60,000 bases of DNA, taken from the NCBI GenBank assembly GCA_914767715.1, contig OU612065.1, positions 13,580,001-13,640,000 on the forward strand. Direction: 5' to 3'. The DNA comes from Membranipora membranacea (taxonomy: Eukaryota; Bryozoa; Gymnolaemata; Cheilostomatida; Membraniporidae). The notes below the pieces were generated by a model. That model saw nothing but the letters and a program-made list of their open reading frames with translations, did not search any database and had not been told where the DNA came from. The position numbers and the translations under genes are program-made. Positions within the stretch are counted from its first letter, which is position 1; every line of letters begins with the position of its first letter. Shown piece after piece: positions 53,055-60,000 of the stretch.

Positions 53055-53098
53055 ATTTCATTATCAACCACTTTCCCAAAAGTGGTTGATAATGAAAT
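53055..53098. repeat. Perfect 20-bp hairpin with 4-bp loop upstream of MSX
   Basis: The arm 53055-53074 (ATTTCATTATCAACCACTTT) is exactly complementary to 53079-53098, with loop CCCA. The element is AT-rich and lies about 800 bp before the MSX start. Confidence 0.85.
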
Positions 53099-53903
53099 CC
53101 CGACACAGTTTAAGCGGTAAACTAAGGTCATAGCTGAGATACAGTCCAATCCTTACAACCTGACAACAATTAAAAAGCAATTTGATTATAGCGAGCATCT
53201 TTTACTTCCTACTTAGTCATCCTTTTTTTCAACAGGCTTTAACCTGATGAAAATAAAATATTTTATATTTTTTTGGCTCTGGCTCTTTACTCTGTTATTA
53301 TCTGATGTCTCCTGTACGCCACTGAAAACAACCTGGTAAAATAACTACCAGTATGATCATTCCTTCTTTAGCTCTGAAACCAGTATTTGGGATGTCTTCA
53401 TCTAGTTGCAAATGATATTATAACCTGAAGAAGTTGTTTTGTGATTTGCGGTAGCAGTGGTTATAACTGTTGTTTGTCCTCAGGTCTTTTTGTGGCTCAA
53501 GTCAGCAGAGCGTTACAGCCAATGGTTGAATTGCCGTAAAAATATCACAACAAAGCTTAGCCAATGACAGCGTTGAGTACAGGGTGAGTGGAATTTTATT
53601 GGTGGCTTTCACAGCGTTAAATAAGTTATCATCGCTATGGATACATAAAATAATGATTGTCTTGTCACTAATTATATACGCTTCACATGTTAACAACCAG
53701 TTCATAATCTTGTTAGAAAAAATACTTCATTGGCATAGAAACATTACGGCATATAAAATCCTCATCTCATCAATTTAGTCATCATTGTTGATCTCAGCTT
53801 CCTTCTTTGAGCATCGGACAAGAACATATTCAATCGTACAGTTATTTTTTTAGAGTGTCATCTAACAAGTCTTGGTATCATCACGGTAGAACCAGAGAGG
53901 AGA

Positions 53904-56239
53904 ATGATGGGATCACCTCAGTCACCTACGGTGTCTTCACCACCAACTTCACCATCTAAAAAGCTGAGCTTTAGTGTGGACTCTTTATTATCTAACAGCC
54001 GAGACTCTGAAGAGAATCACCCATCAGGTCAAAACTCCACACTACTGCACCAAACAGAGGAAACAGACCAGCATAGCTCCAATCACTCAAACTGCTCTTC
54101 TCCACATAGTGACATATCCAACTCTACCGGGAGTAACAATAATATCACAGACAATGCTGCCTCTGCGGCCACTACCCTACCTGCTCTGTCCATGGCGGCA
54201 GCACTACAGCAGAGAGCCAGCTTTATGAGACATTCGATGGCAGCACCACCAGCTCAGTTACCTCACCATGCTTTGTTTTATCCATGGCTAATGTCAGCAG
54301 GACTGATGTCCAATCCGGCGGCTTCCCTCCTCTCACCAACGTCCCCTCAGTCACCTCGTAAGTCTCATTTTATAATTAATTATGATATTTTCAAATCATG
54401 AACAGTATTTTAATTATATGTCCAGATCCCATTCATTATCTTTTCCCTGAATTGGAATGCCCATCAGCGAAGCCTTAATATATTTTCAGTGAATTTCTCA
54501 ACGAGGAAAAGCAAATCAGTTTGACCGACAGTAATAATATATTACTGACCAAATTTATTGTGTGGTTTGGCCTCTGTTTCACTAGTTTTGTGGTAAGAAT
54601 TGGTTTAACAAGATGAGTGATGAATGGATCCATTTTTAGCAACAACCTTTTTGCCACTTCCTCAAAAGTTTGTTATTTTTTCATCATTGTAGGAAGTTCC
54701 CTAAGCAGTCAGCCTATCCCACCTGGTAAATGTACCCTGAGAAAACACAAGTCTAACAGAAAACCGCGTACTCCTTTCACTACCACTCAACTGGTGCAGT
54801 TAGAAAAGAAGTTCACAAACAAGCAATACCTCTCTATAACCGAGCGAGCGGAGTTCTCAAAAACTCTCAATCTAACCGAAACCCAGGTAAGAGTCTTGTT
54901 CAACAAATATGTGTCTGACGAAGGGCATTTAATCAAATAACGGAAAAAAATGAAGATATAATTTATTTTTGTTGACATCTAATTTTGGTATCGCTAATGT
55001 TGTTCCAAATTAGTCTAGCTTCTAGACATTGAATGCAGCTGACATATTAATAGTACACATCTTGGTGCGGCTAGTGTATCAATTGCTGTTTGACTTTTGC
55101 CTCTCTTGACTCTAGGCACCCAATAAATCTCAATTGAATCAATTTTAGCCAACTAATTAAGACAAGCTCCATTGTCAAGCCCAACTTTCGAAGTTAAAAG
55201 ATCAAATTAATGGAGTAAATTAAGTACTCACATTAATATTAGAACCATTCAAACAATGTTTGTCGTATCATCCCTTTTTTCTGAGTCATGGTCAGTTCTT
55301 TCATTAGCTGTAATGAAAATATCAGGCTTGCAGCATCCTACTTTATCATCTTCATAGAGATCAATAATTAAAAAGATTATCAGCCAATTTCATGCAATTT
55401 GATTTTGTAATGAGAATTTAAATGAATTGTGTGAGTTCAAAGGAAATTTTTATCTTTATCTATAAAACATCTTGTTGGCATGGAAGAAACATCATTTTGT
55501 TGAATAATTTCAGTTTCACATGGCGTCAGTAAACACATTTACAATCCAGGCAGCCCACATTCTATTTAGCATTCCGAGGGTTGTTCGGACATAGGATTAA
55601 GTTAAAGAATTATTATTTTGATTTATTTATTCAGTAATTACCAAATAGTTTTATAAGTACTCACCTACCTGTTGCCGGCAGGTTGTGTGTTTCGTGGGAA
55701 GTTGTGTCACTGCTGTACACGACAATTTATTGGAACATTTTTAGATCCATTACACGACATCAATATTCATTATGGAAAAGCGAAATTATTACTGCTTGAT
55801 AAATTACCATTGGTTATAGAGCATTTAAATCAATCACTTTTTCCCAATCATTATGAATACAAAGCTGATCAAAGACTTAAAACATATCAAAAAGTTGATA
55901 AAAATTTATTGCTGCTAATGTGGCGCCATCCATTCATAATCGTTAGAGTATAGCATGTGATGAGCTGAACTATAACTCTATAACTAACTATAACTCTCCG
56001 ATTCTGTTGTATAGGTGAAAATCTGGTTCCAGAATAGAAGAGCGAAAGAAAAGAGACTGCAGGAGGCTGAGATAGAAAAGCTGAAAGTAAAAACCTCTCC
56101 TCTGACTTCTGCTGGACCTGCGTTTGGCTTATTCAATCAACCTTTTGGTGTCTTTCCACCCGCAGACCCAACACAAGCTTTGGCTTTCAATAGTCTGGCA
56201 ACAAACAATTTTTGGGCTAGTTTAATGGCCAGAAAATAG
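53904..56239 (+). CDS. MSX: Msx-family homeobox transcription factor, 3 exons, 290 aa
   Basis: Exons: 53904-54357, 54693-54886, 56015-56239. This is a nuclear DNA-binding protein; Msx proteins are known mainly as repressors. The homeodomain is residues 173-232: [13 protein letters not shown] at the start, [20 protein letters not shown] in the middle, then [16 protein letters not shown]. Asn51, Trp48, Phe49 and Arg53 of helix 3 are present. The extended [10 protein letters not shown] start and QYLSIxERAEFS are Msx-class signatures, and the C-terminal extension EAEIEKLK also matches. An Engrailed-homology-1 motif, [10 protein letters not shown] (21-30), should recruit Groucho-type co-repressors; vertebrate Msx has the similar FSVEAL. 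The second intron splits the homeodomain between residues 44 and 45, a position shared by many ANTP-class genes. Either ATG (53904 or 53907) could start the protein, and an upstream non-coding exon is possible. Confidence 0.93.
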
Positions 56240-57776
56240 TGATCTCATTTCATCATTTTTTCCTGATTTATTGTGATAATCAGTCATCAAAGCTATATCA
56301 GATCTATTTTTTGTATTTATTTATGTATATCAGAATCATCTGGTGTTCATTATATTTTGAAATCGTTTCTATTTTTATGTGATGCTTGAGCTTATTTGTA
56401 TTGAAATATATCATTTCTGTTGCCTCGTACCTCTATGAATAACCTGCTATATGCTTATACCTACATATAATAGCTGTACCCCTACAGCTAAGGTACAGAG
56501 CGAACGCCAAGTGAATCCTTTATTCAGTCTTGTCATCATTTGGTATCCTGTCCTTGCATTCCTTAAACGATGCTAGTCTGCCAAGTTGGAATTGTCTCCA
56601 TGATATTGTTGGGTATTTTGGTTCTTCATCAGGACACAAATCTGAAGGATCAATCACTTCACTTGATGGCCCCATGAAAAAAAATGGGATTGATATTCTT
56701 TCGCTGTTGCTCATCTTGACTCTGTGATATGAATTATAAATAAAATTATAAATAAAACTAAGTTAGCCTATAATATTGGGATCGGGCATAAAATGGTTAG
56801 TAATGTGTAAAAGTGGAGAAGATATTTCCTTGACGAACATTTAGTTTTAGTAGTTGTCTGTTCCCTCCTGTTGAAGGGATAACTTCCAGTTCCTGAAATC
56901 TCAATCCTCTTGCGGTCCACCCGACAATTCATCAGACAGCTCAAATAAACATGCGTTGAATGTGATAGCATGAGTGAAAGTTGCATTATATCATTCTATG
57001 ATAGACTTGGTCAAGGAAATCCTTGACTTGATAATGTCATTTCAGTAATCAGACTTCAACACATAAATTGCATTTTAGCATCATGCTACTTTCCACCGAA
57101 TGTGTGATAACATCGCGAACATTGATGGAAGAAACATGTCAACCTATTCCCTACGGTTAACGAGGCACAATACCTAGCTGGTTAGCTCTTCTTACATCAA
57201 TATCACCCCTAATTTGGGGTATTGTAGAGTTTATAAAGTCCCATATATTGGCTTACAGTAATACCCATAAACATATTAATAAATTTATATGTTAATGGTA
57301 TTACCACATTACTCGTGATGCCGTTTACGACAGTGACGCCACCGACCCATGCATGAGTTATGTGTATACTTTCATCATCATATCTTTGTGATTAAATATA
57401 TTGCCGTCGGCATGTATTGATCTCTATATATGTGCTCAAATACAAGATGCTACCTCCCAGTGTGCAGTTGCTTACAACTTTTTCTCTTAGACGACAATGT
57501 TAAATATTTGCTTCATCCTGATCTTCCGTCTACCTTGCCTCGGCTAACTTGACAGTCTAAGTAATAAGCTATTGCCAAGCCCATCACCTTGTAATGGTCA
57601 TTAGTCATCCTCTGCATAGCCACACCCGTATTCACCACAAGCGCACCAGGCTGACATTTAACATCAATCCACTGCTGTGTTATTGGGCATTGTACCTGTA
57701 ATCCTGTAATGATATTAAGATACTTGTGATAAAGGTAAAGCGCAGTAAAAAGAAATAATATCCGGTCATGGGATCA

Positions 57777-57816
57777 GGGAATTTGGGAAATAGATAGGGA
57801 TTTGTCCCAAACTCCC
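57777..57816. repeat. Hairpin sharing the GGGAGTTTGGGA core, in oxygenase intron
   Basis: The arms 57777-57788 and 57805-57816 match at 11 of 12 positions. The right arm TCCCAAACTCCC is identical to that of the hairpin at 46480-46491. Confidence 0.6.
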
Positions 57817-58342
57817 AGAGGTGAGATACTTTACCAGCGCATAATAAAGACTTTACCCTCATCATAACATTGATTGGACAACTCCAAATAATAAACTTTT
57901 TTGCCAGTTAACCCTCACTTGCTAAATATAACCGGCATCGGCATGATAAAGAGATGTAAAATTCATCTTGACGGCATGTACTGCTCACCTCCAACATCAT
58001 CTTGGTAGAGGATTGTAAATAATCCACTGTATGCATGCATTTCGCAGCTGAGTTCAGTGCCATCTTGGGCAGATATTTCTACTGCACTGTAGCTGTCTAG
58101 ATGTTGTGGATAGTAATTCAGTCGCAATGTCACATCTGTGTCAGGTCTTTTTGTAAATGGCTCTATCTGTCAAAGATCTAAATAATGAACTTGGAGCAAG
58201 TCAAGCAGTAAAACATTTAAGATTTTCAGATTCATGAAACAACTATGTCTGTATGCAGCAATATTTATGTGGTGCATCTAGTTTCTGCTCTGAAAGAATA
58301 GTAACAAATGACACAAAATAACCATGTTGATGTTGATCCAGT

Positions 58343-58394
58343 TTGCTTGCATTTGGAGTTGCATTCAAAGGGAAGCAACTCCGTATGCAGGCAA
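58343..58394. repeat. 20-bp imperfect inverted repeat in oxygenase intron
   Basis: The arms 58343-58362 and 58375-58394 match at 17 of 20 positions. The inner part GGAGTTGC/GCAACTCC resembles the ends of the hairpin at 22216-22260. Confidence 0.55.
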
Positions 58395-58825
58395 ATGGCC
58401 AAAACTTGGTCTAACTATGCCCCAACAACTCAGATTTAAGTTCTTGATATTTCTAATTCCTTCGAATCCTGCACCCTTAGATTTACAGACCAAGACATAA
58501 AAAGGATTCAGGCTTAGCTCGTGTAAACAAAGTGATCAAAAAGTTAAGTTTTATAAATTTTTTTATAGATCTTACTATAATAATATCTGGTCCGACCTAT
58601 TTTCTAGGTTTACAATTTATTACACTGCAACAATTTCAGTATTAGCTTGTATGACAGAATTATGTTCTACTACCATTTCATTGTAATGTAAGGTAGGTTC
58701 TGAAAGCAAGTGCAATATTCGTGGGATGGTGAACTGCAGACCCATCGACAAACTGGAATTATAGCGTAAATATTAATTTATTTATTTAACCTGTTTTCAT
58801 CAAATTACATTTCATTTCATAAGGA

Positions 58826-59010
58826 GTAGGAGGTGGCTCAGTTGGTTAGAGCGCCGGTCCTTCAACACGCAAGTGATGAAGGTTGTGGGTTCGAATCCCA
58901 CTGCAGTCCAACGACTACTGGGGTTTGGTTGGACCCCAGGTATGCTTCGACCTACCTGCAAGCATTGCGGCCTAGCCCTTAAGGCAACAAAATTTCGCCG
59001 CCCATGCTTC
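58826..59010 (+). mobile_element. tRNA-derived SINE-like element
   Basis: An A box TGGCTCAGTTGG (58834-58845) and a perfect B box GGTTCGAATCC (58888-58898) are spaced as in a tRNA gene. The D arm GCTC/GAGC and T arm GTGGG/CCCAC can pair, but there is no matching acceptor stem and no good anticodon arm, so it is not a working tRNA. The B box is followed by more than 100 bp of GC-richer unrelated sequence, as in a SINE body. The right end is estimated. It lies in the first oxygenase intron, on the opposite strand. Confidence 0.65.
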
Positions 59011-59571
59011 GGGATGTTCCCCTCAACAAACTGATAGTTATATCTTTATATTATTATTTAGGGATCAATCAACAACATCTTACCTTGTTCATCCCGGCAC
59101 CATATATTCTGAAAACTGCCTTGATTAGAACCAATACGAGCCTATGCAAGGCTGTAAAATACTCCTCGATAGTTTTTATCTTCTCTTTAGTCATTTCTTC
59201 AGGAATCTTGTTCATCTCAGTTGTGAAGTCTGAGAGATCATCTCTCATTTTTCTGCTGGGATCTGCGATATCCAAGCATTCCTTCCCGAACACAGAGGAA
59301 GGAATGTAGCCTCTGTATGTGTTTTTGTTGGAGGGATTTAGATGCTTTGGCGCTATTGACATCTTAGTTTCAAGAGGAAGATGGAAGAATTCCTTGCTGA
59401 TTTTTACCATTCGCACCACTAGCTCTGCAGGTACTCCATGGTTGATAATAGACATGAAACCAACATTTTTAGAGCATTATCTACCTGAGTATAAGCTGTT
59501 TGCTTCTCTTCATCGGGAGCATCCAGATCTGCAAGAGGTCCAATGTCAGTCAGAGGTATCTCAGAGTCCAT

Positions 59572-60000
59572 CCTGCTCAAAGCTCGCTAAAATCTAATAC
59601 AAGTTTGATCCAATTTACACACAGTCCGGTCATTCCCATTCTACTTGTGAGACAGCTGCGGCTCAAACACCAAACACAGGCAAATTGGATCATGCTTGTC
59701 TAGACAAAAACAGCAACTGCCTTGTCAATCATAATCACGCTGCAATCACACATTTTATTTGTCATATTATTCTAATTTGTTTAGAATTATGTCATCTTCT
59801 GATTTTGAACTTTATTGACAGATGAATGTCTTAGGTGCATTAACACGTTAGACAATGTGATAAATATGCTACCTCAAATCATGGAGTTTGTCCAGGCACC
59901 AAGCTTCAAATAAGTAATTATATATTTCAGCACCATCTTTGGATTGTCTGCTACCAACACAGGATAAGCTAACTTATTTGTTTGTCAGTGTATGTTCGTG
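59572..60000. other. Upstream flank of the oxygenase gene, nothing recognised
   Basis: It should contain the minus-strand promoter or 5' UTR. No element or gene is recognised. Confidence 0.4.

Larger units (their letters stand above)
48419..53903. other. Intergenic region between LMF1 and MSX, no gene seen
   Basis: About 5.5 kb of AT-rich DNA has only short ORFs without family similarity or a convincing splice chain. It contains a (GACA)6 microsatellite and a perfect 20-bp hairpin. As the 5' flank of a homeobox gene it is where regulatory DNA would be expected, but no specific site can be named. Confidence 0.45.
56520..59571 (-). pseudogene. 2-oxoglutarate/Fe(II) oxygenase (isopenicillin-N-synthase-like), apparently damaged or misassembled
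   Basis: Exons recognised in transcript order: 59571-59084, 58166-57989, 57703-57588, 56721-56520. The DIOX_N part reads IPLTDIGPLADLD, then VGFMSIINHGVPAELV. The core has LRLNYYPQHLDSY, GLFTILYQDDVGGLQV, PGALVVNTG, and the C-terminal RISIPFFFMGPSSEVIDP with the 2OG-binding RxS. Three oddities stand out. The N-terminal frame breaks at a five-A run (59466-59470), where one base is missing relative to the family. The HxD metal motif reads HAYSG instead of HTDYG, so the Asp is absent. The exon that should carry the distal His (SxxHR) was not found between 57588 and 56721, although phase shows that an exon of 3n+2 nt is needed there. A short exon between 59084 and 58166 may also be missing. It is either a decaying gene, a non-catalytic homologue, or a real gene hit by a sequencing error. 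Confidence 0.7.

Noticed and set aside
55672-55953. 93-codon ORF in the second MSX intron
   Set aside because: It interrupts the homeodomain if retained, shows no family similarity, and has no acceptor/donor pair in phase.
58826-58909. Functional tRNA gene
   Set aside because: A and B boxes are present, but the acceptor stem does not pair and the anticodon arm is poor; a SINE fits better.
1-60000. CRISPR arrays, bacterial operons, rRNA genes, viral genes
   Set aside because: None seen; the spliced genes and families are those of an animal nuclear genome.

Overview
The window is nuclear DNA from an invertebrate animal. It is AT-rich, carries many GT-AG introns of about 60 bp to 4 kb, and holds animal gene families (an Msx homeobox gene, shugoshin, a rhodopsin-type GPCR, LMF1, RPP25, CCDC78). 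The Msx homeodomain and the other proteins are clearly diverged from the vertebrate versions, which suggests an early-branching animal such as a placozoan, sponge or cnidarian. That placement is inference; nothing here fixes the phylum. There is no bacterial operon, CRISPR array, rRNA or intact tRNA.

Layout, left to right: (1) 1-8424, +, the 3' part of a CCDC78 orthologue whose N-terminus is a degenerate kinesin motor; (2) 10326-11528, +, an intronless rhodopsin-family GPCR; (3) 12923-24904, -, a complete 19-exon shugoshin (1111 aa); (4) 26445-29120, +, an Alba-domain RNase P/MRP subunit of the RPP25 family; (5) 29903-31863, -, an unidentified, probably N-myristoylated 304-aa protein; (6) 34750-48418, +, lipase maturation factor LMF1 (565 aa, 11 exons); (7) 53904-56239, +, an Msx homeobox gene (290 aa, 3 exons); (8) 56520-59571, -, a 2-oxoglutarate/Fe(II) oxygenase of the isopenicillin-N-synthase-like fold with signs of decay. 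I reconstructed the multi-exon models by hand from splice sites, reading phase and family similarity. The total length is a multiple of three for CCDC78 (partial), SGO, RPP25, gene 5, LMF1 and MSX.

The genes are unrelated in function (cilia/centrioles, signalling, centromere cohesion, RNA processing, ER lipase folding, transcription, oxidation); the order looks like ordinary animal gene packing. SGO/RPP25 and gene 5/LMF1 are divergent pairs. GPCR/SGO, RPP25/gene 5 and MSX/oxygenase are convergent.

The non-coding DNA is rich in small inverted-repeat elements. The most striking is a 28-32 bp perfectly palindromic sequence present twice (9601-9632 and 14622-14649), each copy bounded by a different 7-bp direct repeat, as expected of a tiny mobile element with a target-site duplication. 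There is also a foldback element of about 315 bp in a shugoshin intron, several hairpins with shared cores, and a tRNA-derived SINE-like sequence near 58.83-59.0 kb.
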